64,000 nucleotides of DNA from contig CP084167.1 in assembly GCA_021513715.1 (NCBI GenBank), positions 1,032,117-1,096,116 of the forward strand, written 5' to 3'. The position numbers and the translations under genes are program-made. Position 1 is the stretch's first letter, and each line of letters begins with the position of its first letter. Of the stretch, positions 17,476 to 28,427 are shown piece by piece. The DNA comes from Candidatus Heimdallarchaeum endolithica (GTDB lineage: Archaea; Asgardarchaeota; Heimdallarchaeia; Heimdallarchaeales; Heimdallarchaeaceae). The notes beneath the pieces were generated by a model. It was not told where the DNA came from, did not search any database, and was given only the letters and a program-made list of their open reading frames with translations.

Positions 17476-20400
17476 GTTGCAATTAGGATCTCAGAATAGT
17501 GAGAATTGAAATTTTCCCGTGTAAGCGTTCTAGCAACATAGAAGAAAGCTCGTTGCAATTAGGATCTCAGAATAGTGAGAATTGAAATTATAGTAACGGA
17601 ATTTGAAGAAAAGACAAGGTGGTTCTAGTTGCAATTAGGATCTCAGAATAGTGAGAATTGAAATAAACCCAAGCCCGCTCTAAACGAAACTGACAAACTC
17701 AAGAAGTTGCAATTAGGATCTCAGAATAGTGAGAATTGAAATCATTTTTAGTCCGCCCACTGTTGCTATGATTTGGAAAAGTTGTTGCAATTAGGATCTC
17801 AGAATAGTGAGAATTGAAATACCACCCAACAAATCACAATAAGTGATCTTGATATGCCAGGTTGCAATTAGGATCTCAGAATAGTGAGAATTGAAATTTT
17901 ATTTTTTCTATTACAGCCATTTTTTTCACTTCCTAAGTTGCAATTAGGATCTCAGAATAGTGAGAATTGAAATTTTACTTTCATTCTTGGTATTAACGAA
18001 TATTCTAAAACCTGTTGCAATTAGGATCTCAGAATAGTGAGAATTGAAATTGACCATTTTTCTTTCAATTCATCTACTGAATTAAAAGTGTTGCAATTAG
18101 GATCTCAGAATAGTGAGAATTGAAATGAATAATAAATGGTCAAAGTATAAGTTGCTTCTTCTAATTGTTGCAATTAGGATCTCAGAATAGTGAGAATTGA
18201 AATACTGTTGCACATTTCCAGGGTAATTGATTCTTCCATAGTGTTGCAATTAGGATCTCAGAATAGTGAGAATTGAAATCAAGTCTGTTGTAGTTTTGTA
18301 TAACTTGTGGAGGATAAGCGTTGCAATTAGGATCTCAGAATAGTGAGAATTGAAATCCTGTTCAAAAGTCATGATTGCTGGTGATGGAACACAGGCGTTG
18401 CAATTAGGATCTCAGAATAGTGAGAATTGAAATACATCATTTATAAACTGTTGTATTCGCAAACATGCAAACAAGTTGCAATTAGGATCTCAGAATAGTG
18501 AGAATTGAAATTTTATTAGTTCTTCGCTCATTTTTTCTGCTATTAATCGGTTGCAATTAGGATCTCAGAATAGTGAGAATTGAAATAATGACAGTAGAGA
18601 AGGACATCCAACCGAGCGAGGAAATAAGTTGCAATTAGGATCTCAGAATAGTGAGAATTGAAATTTATTTTTTATACCTATGAATGCTTTAACAAGATAA
18701 ACAGGTTGCAATTAGGATCTCAGAATAGTGAGAATTGAAATCCTTTTGAGGAATCTGACTTCGCTATTAACAGTCTCTAATGTTGCAATTAGGATCTCAG
18801 AATAGTGAGAATTGAAATGATAACTGCCCCTGACCAGAAAAAAGAAACCGCTTTACGTGGTGTGTTGCAATTAGGATCTCAGAATAGTGAGAATTGAAAT
18901 TTATACAAAAAGCAAATACAGGAACAAGAACAGCAGGAGAAGGTTGCAATTAGGATCTCAGAATAGTGAGAATTGAAATACTTCTGAACGGATCATTATA
19001 TGCAAACCTTTACCACTGCTTGTTGCAATTAGGATCTCAGAATAGTGAGAATTGAAATCCCTTTTTACTTTTTCCTTTTCCCTTTCTTCTACTAACTCGT
19101 TGCAATTAGGATCTCAGAATAGTGAGAATTGAAATCATAAATTAGATAGAGTAACGTTAATATTACTAATCCTGTTAGTTGCAATTAGGATCTCAGAATA
19201 GTGAGAATTGAAATTTTGATGGTTTAGACGTTATTATTTCTACTACTGGAAGTTAGTTGCAATTAGGATCTCAGAATAGTGAGAATTGAAATTCTATTTT
19301 TTCCTTATACGCACTATAAAAAACGTAAGGTTCTGTTGCAATTAGGATCTCAGAATAGTGAGAATTGAAATGGTCTTTACCCCATGCAAATACCCATCCC
19401 TGCAGTTCATGGTTGCAATTAGGATCTCAGAATAGTGAGAATTGAAATCAGGATAGCAAAGCCAGAGCGTTTTGAAAGAGTCGAGGAAGTTGCAATTAGG
19501 ATCTCAGAATAGTGAGAATTGAAATATAAAATCAAGTGCGAATATATCAACAGAAAGAGCACCACTAACGTTGCAATTAGGATCTCAGAATAGTGAGAAT
19601 TGAAATAAAACTGTATTTTTTAACAGTTCTCGGAATTTTTCTAAAAGTTGTTGCAATTAGGATCTCAGAATAGTGAGAATTGAAATTACATTATATAGTG
19701 CTTCAGAAAATTATGAGCGATTTAAAGGTTGCAATTAGGATCTCAGAATAGTGAGAATTGAAATGCTTATACTGAAAAGAAACTTTGGCTTGCTTCTGGA
19801 AATTAGTTGCAATTAGGATCTCAGAATAGTGAGAATTGAAATTCATTTAAAACACCTTTTATAATTCTTCAATTTTAATTGTTGCAATTAGGATCTCAGA
19901 ATAGTGAGAATTGAAATTTTTGAATAATTTCTGTTCCATAGGAACTGCTATATTTATGTTGCAATTAGGATCTCAGAATAGTGAGAATTGAAATTTCTTT
20001 TCTTTTGGTTCTTCTGGTTCCGGAGGAAGAACGTTGCAATTAGGATCTCAGAATAGTGAGAATTGAAATAATTTTATAACCGCTAACTCTATAGATACCT
20101 ATGAATGGTGTTGCAATTAGGATCTCAGAATAGTGAGAATTGAAATTCCTCTAAATTCATCACTCTTTCAGCTAATATTCTTGTTGTTGCAATTAGGATC
20201 TCAGAATAGTGAGAATTGAAATCTTTAGTTAAATCATTATTTAAACGAGTATTTAATAAAGTTGCAATTAGGATCTCAGAATAGTGAGAATTGAAATTCA
20301 AAAGACAAATAGACTTTCTCTATTCCCTCATCATCAACTGTTGCAATTAGGATCTCAGAATAGTGAGAATTGAAATTTAGTAATAGGAAGACCAGAAGTG

Positions 20401-22071
20401 AAAAAGATTGCTTTATGTTGCAATTAGGATCTCAGAATAGTGAGAATTGAAATTTCCTATTCCGAGACCCATAGTCCAAATTTTCTTCAAATGTTGCAAT
20501 TAGGATCTCAGAATAGTGAGAATTGAAATTTGAACTATGGCGTCGGAAGGCCAATCAAGAAAGGCCTCGTTGCAATTAGGATCTCAGAATAGTGAGAATT
20601 GAAATAACATAATTTAAATTTATCACTATTAAACAGCCTTTTGTTGAGGTTGCAATTAGGATCTCAGAATAGTGAGAATTGAAATTTCATCACAGTGTCA
20701 TCTACTCTTGGGTTTCTATCTAAATCTATGTTGCAATTAGGATCTCAGAATAGTGAGAATTGAAATGCAAGAAACTCTTACGGGGGCTGGAAAGATTTCG
20801 AGAACACGTTGCAATTAGGATCTCAGAATAGTGAGAATTGAAATAACTGGGAGATTGTTCTTCCTTGAAGAACCCATTAATTATGTTGCAATTAGGATCT
20901 CAGAATAGTGAGAATTGAAATAAAATATAAAAGTCGTTTAAATTATCCTCTTCTTCTTGTTCGTTGCAATTAGGATCTCAGAATAGTGAGAATTGAAATA
21001 CAAAATAAGCAACAGCCCCAGTTCCTCCAGCAAGCAAAAAAGTTGCAATTAGGATCTCAGAATAGTGAGAATTGAAATATTATATCAGCTTCAAGAACAG
21101 AAACGATGAGCGTACCGGTTGCAATTAGGATCTCAGAATAGTGAGAATTGAAATTTTCTCTAAATCAATATCAGTATATAGTTCTTTAGTTATTGTTGCA
21201 ATTAGGATCTCAGAATAGTGAGAATTGAAATTAGAACTTCTTACAACCATCACATTGGAGTAGTTTAGGAAGTTGCAATTAGGATCTCAGAATAGTGAGA
21301 ATTGAAATCTGTTCTATTCCAATAAACACCAAACTTATTTACTCCGTGTTGCAATTAGGATCTCAGAATAGTGAGAATTGAAATATTACATAGCCATATT
21401 TTTCTGCCACCTGTTTTTGTGGTGTTGCAATTAGGATCTCAGAATAGTGAGAATTGAAATTTGAATTATTATAAAAATGTTAAAAACTTTACTACCATGT
21501 TGCAATTAGGATCTCAGAATAGTGAGAATTGAAATAAATTTTCTGTTAATTCTTTATATTCTTCATACTTCATTTTGTTGCAATTAGGATCTCAGAATAG
21601 TGAGAATTGAAATAAAGATAAATGAGTTAGTTTCATCCGAATTTCTAAAAGCGGTTGCAATTAGGATCTCAGAATAGTGAGAATTGAAATACAGTTAAGA
21701 AAAATATTGAAACCGTATTAGCCAGAAATAATGTTGCAATTAGGATCTCAGAATAGTGAGAATTGAAATACTAGGCAATGATAAGTAGAATTCTCTAAAT
21801 TTAGAGGTTGCAATTAGGATCTCAGAATAGTGAGAATTGAAATCTAAATTACGTGTTCTTGATATGAACGAGTCTTTTAAGTTGCAATTAGGATCTCAGA
21901 ATAGTGAGAATTGAAATCAAAGCTTGTTTTGGGGTTTCACACCCCAAAATCTTTGAAGTTGCAATTAGGATCTCAGAATAGTGAGAATTGAAATTTTTGA
22001 ATCCGAATAATGTTAGAAAACCTACCGCTACAGTGTTGCAATTAGGATCTCAGAATAGTGAGAATTGAAAT

Positions 22072-22349
22072 CGAACTTTTCTTGAAACTTCTTATAATTA
22101 TACTCTGACTTTGTTGCAATTAGGATCTCAGAATAGTGAGAATTGAAATTTTGACTTTTACCCTGTTTATCTTTTAGCCTAATTCAGAGGTTGCAATTAG
22201 GATCTCAGAATAGTGAGAATTGAAATCCTATATTTCTTTCTAAACAGCATGGATATATGTTTAATATGGCTGTTGCAATTAGGATCTCAGAATAGTGAGA
22301 ATTGAAATCGAACTTTTCTTGAAACTTCTTATAATTATACTCTGACTTT
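22072..22349 (+). repeat. Duplicated CRISPR spacer pair
   Basis: The 41-base spacer at 22072-22112 (starting CGAACTTTTCTTGAAAC) is identical to the spacer at 22309-22349. Two different spacers lie between them, so the pair is not a simple tandem slip of one repeat unit. Confidence 0.95.
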
Positions 22350-25300
22350 GTTGCAATTAGGATCTCAGAATAGTGAGAATTGAAATCCTTTCTTAATTCT
22401 TGAAATTTCAGTAATATCAGTTTCTTGTTGCAATTAGGATCTCAGAATAGTGAGAATTGAAATTATTTATCGTCTACAGGACGGACTATAATAGGTTCAA
22501 TATGTTGCAATTAGGATCTCAGAATAGTGAGAATTGAAATTTCAAAGTAAAATAGTGCCAATACTAACAAAAAATAAAGGAGTTGCAATTAGGATCTCAG
22601 AATAGTGAGAATTGAAATTGTTGAGGATAAATAAAAGCGTCAATATATAAATTTTCATAGTTGCAATTAGGATCTCAGAATAGTGAGAATTGAAATGGTA
22701 TTCACTTCCTGTATCCATACGCCCTTTCAACATCTATTGTTGCAATTAGGATCTCAGAATAGTGAGAATTGAAATCCCCGTCGCCGCTACAACGTAGGTT
22801 TTGATTTATCCTGTGTTGCAATTAGGATCTCAGAATAGTGAGAATTGAAATTTCGTGAATGGACCTGGTTAGATATTTGGGCTTATATTGTTGTTGCAAT
22901 TAGGATCTCAGAATAGTGAGAATTGAAATTTTGCTTTCTTATAAAGAACTCTTACAGTGTCCTCAGCAGTGTTGCAATTAGGATCTCAGAATAGTGAGAA
23001 TTGAAATCCATAACTAAAAAGTTCGACCTGAAAACAAATGTTCAAGTTGCAATTAGGATCTCAGAATAGTGAGAATTGAAATGACTTACTAAATTTTTTA
23101 CGTTCAACTTTATCCCTAAATTTGTTGCAATTAGGATCTCAGAATAGTGAGAATTGAAATTCTCTTTTGCCTCCTATTTTTCTTGTATTGTGTAAGCATC
23201 GTTGCAATTAGGATCTCAGAATAGTGAGAATTGAAATCAAATAACGTAGAGTCTTGGACTAACCTTCTCATATTCGATATGTTGCAATTAGGATCTCAGA
23301 ATAGTGAGAATTGAAATACTCTCACGATTCTTGCTTATACTTAAAGCGAGAATATCTGTTGCAATTAGGATCTCAGAATAGTGAGAATTGAAATCTTGAA
23401 CTCTATTTTATGCTCATCTTTGATTTTTTGTGCCCGTTGCAATTAGGATCTCAGAATAGTGAGAATTGAAATATACTCACGTGGGACACGCCCACGTTCG
23501 TATAATTATGATTGTTGCAATTAGGATCTCAGAATAGTGAGAATTGAAATTTCAAATCTACTCGGGCAAATTATCAGAAAATAGCGAAATTGTTGCAATT
23601 AGGATCTCAGAATAGTGAGAATTGAAATTCCATTCTTTACACCCCTAACTTGAATTCTGTTGAATTAGTTGCAATTAGGATCTCAGAATAGTGAGAATTG
23701 AAATTGTAAACTCTTTCCCTGCTGTATTAAATAATCATTCAGTGTTGCAATTAGGATCTCAGAATAGTGAGAATTGAAATTTGTTAGCACCTGTATTCAC
23801 AGAAAATACATAGTCATTTACGTTGCAATTAGGATCTCAGAATAGTGAGAATTGAAATTCAGTTGTTATTTTCAATTCTCTGAGCATTTCTCCTTTTGTT
23901 GCAATTAGGATCTCAGAATAGTGAGAATTGAAATTTGTAGTTTTCTACTACAATATTGCATTTGGGACAATATATTGTGTTGCAATTAGGATCTCAGAAT
24001 AGTGAGAATTGAAATATAAAATCGCATCTATCTCCCAAAATATATTCAAAATAATGTTGCAATTAGGATCTCAGAATAGTGAGAATTGAAATAAATTAAC
24101 GATTTTGTCGCCTACAATCAACTTTTTATGACTGTTGCAATTAGGATCTCAGAATAGTGAGAATTGAAATTTTACAATTTCATAATCATATAATAAAAAT
24201 CTAAATACTAGTTGCAATTAGGATCTCAGAATAGTGAGAATTGAAATACAGGATAAAAATATATAAATTCCGGATTTTTTTTAGCAAGTTGCAATTAGGA
24301 TCTCAGAATAGTGAGAATTGAAATATATACTCAACCAATTGTTTAACAGTATCCCTTTGTAACAAGTTGCAATTAGGATCTCAGAATAGTGAGAATTGAA
24401 ATTACTTACTCCTAACCTTAAAAACTCTTCTATCTGTTCTATGTTGCAATTAGGATCTCAGAATAGTGAGAATTGAAATAAAAACGCTTTTTCAAGGTCA
24501 TTGTCATATTCGTTCAATTTCGTTGCAATTAGGATCTCAGAATAGTGAGAATTGAAATATCAGTGAAATTAGTAAATATGGGGAAATTGTAAGAAGATAG
24601 TTGCAATTAGGATCTCAGAATAGTGAGAATTGAAATTTTATATTGACTTCAAATTCAACTTTTTTTGTTTCCTCTAGTTGCAATTAGGATCTCAGAATAG
24701 TGAGAATTGAAATTGATAGACATAGGTTTATACAAATCAGCCGGAAGATGAAGTTGCAATTAGGATCTCAGAATAGTGAGAATTGAAATAAAAGCTTTGG
24801 AAGAGTGGGCCAAAGAAAATGACCAAGAAAGTTGCAATTAGGATCTCAGAATAGTGAGAATTGAAATTATAAAAAACATGTTCCAATTATAGACCACAAA
24901 ACTATCGCAGTTGCAATTAGGATCTCAGAATAGTGAGAATTGAAATTAAAAAACACCCTAGCTTCACTCAAGTACTGGTTCTCAAAAACGTTGCAATTAG
25001 GATCTCAGAATAGTGAGAATTGAAATTGTATGTCCCGTTAATACTGTTGGTACTATGGGCAAAGGTGTTGCAATTAGGATCTCAGAATAGTGAGAATTGA
25101 AATTTGCGATGACCCAAATTCCCGATTTTTCAAGAGGTAAATGTTGCAATTAGGATCTCAGAATAGTGAGAATTGAAATGATGTGTCCGATAACTTTCAG
25201 GTAGGCACAAATGGAACTGTTGCAATTAGGATCTCAGAATAGTGAGAATTGAAATACCTTATTGACAAATGTAGAAAAAGCCCTTTTACAAGCAGTGTTG

Positions 25301-26466
25301 CAATTAGGATCTCAGAATAGTGAGAATTGAAATTTTGAATGAAGCTGATGAAAGCATTATTGTTTCGCTTGAAAGTTGCAATTAGGATCTCAGAATAGTG
25401 AGAATTGAAATTCACACTCCTTTTCATATCTAAGTTTGACTATATGTCCATTGTTGCAATTAGGATCTCAGAATAGTGAGAATTGAAATTTTACATCTTC
25501 AACATATTCAAATGAGTTTATGTCTATCAGTTGCAATTAGGATCTCAGAATAGTGAGAATTGAAATTTTCAGTAATTCAATTGAATTATATGAAAAAGTT
25601 GTTTGTTGCAATTAGGATCTCAGAATAGTGAGAATTGAAATTTGAAAAGCACTTGTTTTTTTCAACTTTTCATACTTCTCTCTGTTGCAATTAGGATCTC
25701 AGAATAGTGAGAATTGAAATGGTGAGCATTTAGCTCTCTTCCTAGCTGTGGAAATTTTCTAGCCAGTTGCAATTAGGATCTCAGAATAGTGAGAATTGAA
25801 ATTCATAATTTTTTGAATCTTTTCCATCGCTTCCTTTTTGGTTTGTTGCAATTAGGATCTCAGAATAGTGAGAATTGAAATTAAAAATAATAAACGAGTT
25901 TTTTGCTGACGAACAAAGTTCCAAGTTGCAATTAGGATCTCAGAATAGTGAGAATTGAAATTCTGAATAACTGTTATAATCGGCATAGAAAGAAATGCTA
26001 TGTTGCAATTAGGATCTCAGAATAGTGAGAATTGAAATATTAGAGAACCAAAAACGAGAGAAAAAACCGTATGGCTAAGTTGCAATTAGGATCTCAGAAT
26101 AGTGAGAATTGAAATTTTGATATTTTTAGTTCTCTGAGCATTTCTTCATTGTTGTGTTGCAATTAGGATCTCAGAATAGTGAGAATTGAAATATATATTT
26201 CAGTTCGTAATCTCTCGCACCCTGATAGTAGCTGTTGCAATTAGGATCTCAGAATAGTGAGAATTGAAATATAAAATGAACATTCTTAGCACGAACTGAA
26301 CGTCTTAAGTTGTTGCAATTAGGATCTCAGAATAGTGAGAATTGAAATACATTCGTCACCTACATTAAATTTACTCTTTCTCCTATAAGGTTGCAATTAG
26401 GATCTCAGTATAGTGAGAATTGAAATGTTAACTGGACTATTTCAAAAATCTCCCAAGTAGAAAGAT

Positions 26467-26503
26467 GTTACAATTAGGATCTCATAAGAAGGAGAATTTA
26501 AAT
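26467..26503 (+). repeat. Decayed CRISPR repeat at distal array end
   Basis: The sequence keeps TTACAATTAGGATCTCA and GAGAATTTAAAT but has lost the central AATAGTG (now TAAGAAG) and carries the change G to A at position 4. It follows a normal 40-base spacer (26427-26466). Distal repeats of arrays commonly decay. Confidence 0.9.
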
Positions 26504-26529
26504 CATTCACTTAAAAGAGAGATAAAGAG

Positions 26530-26799
26530 ATGAGTTGGGTATTATCACTTATTAAAGATTTATACTTTTATTTTTTTATTTTTGCTATTAATGGTTTGTT
26601 CTTTCATATGTTGTTTAACATTAAACAAATCGTAAAATATAATTCTTTGAAAAAAATGAGTATAAAAGAAAGGATGAATGAAAGGAAAAATTGTGAAATT
26701 ATCTTAAGTACTGAATACACAAAACCTTCATTAATAACTGATCTACTTGTTATGTTTATTCTTATTGCTATAGCTATTATTTTATATCATTATTTATGA
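26530..26799 (+). CDS. Small two-segment membrane protein
   Basis: This 89-residue protein has a hydrophobic segment near residues 8-30 (YFYFFIFAINGLFFHMLF), a basic middle with KKMSIKERMNERKNCE, and a second hydrophobic segment at the C-terminus (LLVMFILIAIAIILYHYL). No family is recognised. It lies directly downstream of the last decayed CRISPR repeat, and a second decayed repeat follows it at 26827, so it sits inside what may once have been array. A GAGATAAAGAG stretch just before the ATG may be its ribosome site. Whether it is expressed is unknown. Confidence 0.5.
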   Translation: MSWVLSLIKDLYFYFFIFAINGLFFHMLFNIKQIVKYNSLKKMSIKERMNERKNCEIILSTEYTKPSLITDLLVMFILIAIAIILYHYL

Positions 26800-26826
26800 A
26801 CTCTTTTTTTAACACTTAATCCTCTT

Positions 26827-26864
26827 ATTACAATTAGATCTCAAAAGAAGAATAAATTCTAAAC
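26827..26864 (+). repeat. Second fossil CRISPR repeat
   Basis: ATTACAATTAGATCTCAAAA followed by GAAGAATAAATTCTAAAC resembles the decayed repeat at 26467 more than the live repeat, sharing TTACAATTAG, ATCTCA and AAGAAG. It lies 324 bases further on, with the small membrane-protein gene between the two. Confidence 0.6.
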
Positions 26865-26906
26865 ACAAAAATTATTAATATTCTCTACATTTTGTAAGTA
26901 AAAAAA

Positions 26907-27785
26907 ATGAGTGATAGTAACAATTTGTCTTCTGAATTAAATAATAATTCTGATGATTTTTCTTTTTCTGATCCTCTCTTGAAGTCAAATCTTATTAGTG
27001 GTGAAAGGGTCTTTAGCGAATTTTTTATTCCTCACAGGACTATTTCTTTATTTGGTCTTGTTGTTTTGCTATTATCTTTTCTTTTACCTTTGATAGTTAT
27101 TTTAGTTGTTCAATTTGGTACTGATTTTTCTAAAGTTGTTAAATACACTATTGATATTATAATGGGTTTATGGTTATTTTTCACTTTCTTGTTTTTCTTT
27201 TTCATTGGTTCAAGTAATCAATTTCTTGTTATTACTAATTTTCGTTTAATTTACGTTAGAGAGTATTTTCCTTTTTTCCTTAAGCGGTTTAGGATCCTCA
27301 AGGAATTTTCTACTGATATTAACAGTGTTACTCTTGTTGAGCGCAAAAAGTTTTCTCGCCCTGATCCTTTTATGTTTTTTACTGGGTTATTGATGTTTTT
27401 TGTTAGTTTATTTCTTTTCATTTCTATTAAGATCGTTGAGCAGTTTAACATTTCTTCTTTTCCTCAGTATAGAAAAACCATTCTTATTAGCAGTTCAATT
27501 CTTTTGATTCTTTCTTTTATGCTTATTATCTATGCTTTATTCTTTTTCTCCAAGAATATTTACAAGTTGGCTTTTTCCATTGGTCAAACTTATCCTTTAC
27601 TTCCTGTTATTGGCAGATTTTTCTCTAGGAGTTTGAAAGCTGGTTATTGGGTTATTTACGGTTGGGAAAAAGATTCAAAGAAGATGTATGAAGAAGCTCC
27701 TCAACTGTTTTTTTCTTTACAACTTGATGAATCACTTCTTTTTACAAAAAAAATATTAGAAAAAAAGAAGGAAGGAGAAAACTAG
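26907..27785 (+). CDS. Membrane protein with bacterial PH-like domain
   Basis: This 292-residue protein has a polar N-terminus, two membrane segments at about 48-110, a loop QFLVITNFRLIYVREYFPFF at about 103-125, and two more membrane segments at about 150-215. The VITNFRLIYVR and DINSVTLVE pieces match the first strands of bPH (DUF304-like) domains, where the consensus is T-x-x-R-L followed by an I-x-x-V turn. Such proteins bind membranes or partners and their roles are mostly unknown. The C-terminal tail is soluble and ends in K/E. It is transcribed away from the array, with no cas motif. Confidence 0.6.
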   Translation: MSDSNNLSSELNNNSDDFSFSDPLLKSNLISGERVFSEFFIPHRTISLFGLVVLLLSFLLPLIVILVVQFGTDFSKVVKYTIDIIMGLWLFFTFLFFFFIGSSNQFLVITNFRLIYVREYFPFFLKRFRILKEFSTDINSVTLVERKKFSRPDPFMFFTGLLMFFVSLFLFISIKIVEQFNISSFPQYRKTILISSSILLILSFMLIIYALFFFSKNIYKLAFSIGQTYPLLPVIGRFFSRSLKAGYWVIYGWEKDSKKMYEEAPQLFFSLQLDESLLFTKKILEKKKEGEN

Positions 27786-28012
27786 ATCTAAATAGAAAAA
27801 AAAAGAATAAAGTAAATGATGAGTTGAAATTTAATTTAAAGCTATTACTCTTGAACAGAAACTTTTTTTACGGAGTTTTTGGTGTACACTTATTGCTAAG
27901 GTTTTTCCTGTTTGCTTCTTATTTGTTGTTTCTTTGCTTTTATTATTCTTATGCTTTTGCTCACTATTGTTAAGAAGCAATAACAGGAGAAGCTTTTGTG
28001 TGAGGGGATAAG

Positions 28013-28270
28013 ATGTCACAAGCAAAATATCGTATTTATTGGAAGTCCTATTATCCTAAACGCATTACAGAGGAGTACATCAAAGCCAATAATCCTTGTC
28101 ACGCTTTACTCTTAATTCGTGACAAGTTCATTGCTGAGCATTCTGACGATATCTATCGTACTTGTATATTTAATTTACAAGTAATAAAAAACGGTTATTG
28201 GGCTGATTGGACTTCTGAGAATGGTTTAGACATTACTACTCTTGCTGAAGAATTAGAATTATTTACTTAA
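28013..28270 (+). CDS. Small hypothetical protein
   Basis: The product has 85 residues (starts MSQAKYRIYWKSYYPKRIT), is soluble, has no membrane segment and is rich in Y, W and charged residues. A GAGGGGAT stretch just upstream is a good ribosome site, which argues that it is real. The NNPCHALLLIRDKFI and NLQVIKNGYWADWTSENG segments suggest a small alpha/beta fold, but no family is recognised. A strong inverted repeat follows its stop codon. It is separated from the PH-domain gene by 227 bases without a clear gene. Confidence 0.6.
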   Translation: MSQAKYRIYWKSYYPKRITEEYIKANNPCHALLLIRDKFIAEHSDDIYRTCIFNLQVIKNGYWADWTSENGLDITTLAEELELFT

Positions 28271-28314
28271 TCTTGTTCTTGTTTCCTGTGTGACAAGTGG
28301 AATAAACAAGATTA
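28268..28314 (+). terminator. Nested inverted repeat after the 85-residue gene
   Basis: Perfect 10-base arms TAATCTTGTT (28268-28277) and AACAAGATTA (28305-28314) enclose a second 5-base stem CTTGT/ACAAG (28278-28282 and 28293-28297). The arm overlaps the stop codon. Transcript-end hairpin is the simplest reading; no long T run follows directly. Confidence 0.5.
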
Positions 28315-28427
28315 GATTTCTATGTTGACTTTATATAGACCTATTGAAAATATTCTTAGCTGTTATCAAAGTTCTTTGATTTTGTCAATTATTTCTCTTT
28401 TTTTCTTTTTTTTCCTTTATTTATTCT

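Larger units (their letters stand above)
17476..26503 (+). CRISPR. CRISPR array, 116 near-identical 37-base repeats plus one decayed repeat
   Basis: I counted 116 repeats that begin GTTGCAATTAGGATCTCAG and end TGAGAATTGAAAT. The first is at 17476-17512. All read identical until the last, at 26390-26426, which has one change (CAGTATAG for CAGAATAG). A clearly decayed repeat follows at 26467-26503. Spacers average about 40 bases (range about 37-45). The repeat can fold, as TCTCA pairs with TGAGA around GAATAG and CAATT with AATTG outside, and it ends in a handle-like ATTGAAAT, fitting Cas6 cleavage on the plus strand. One spacer occurs twice (22072-22112 and 22309-22349). Reading frames seen within the array are artefacts of the repeat. 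The newest spacers should be near 17,513. Confidence 0.99.

Noticed and set aside
22542..25427. Minus-strand reading frames inside the CRISPR array with a recurring NFNSHYSEILIAT peptide
   Set aside because: The recurring peptide is just the translated CRISPR repeat.
27831..28025. Minus-strand frame of 64 codons between the PH-domain and 85-residue genes
   Set aside because: Low-complexity composition, overlap with the ribosome site of the plus-strand gene, no family.
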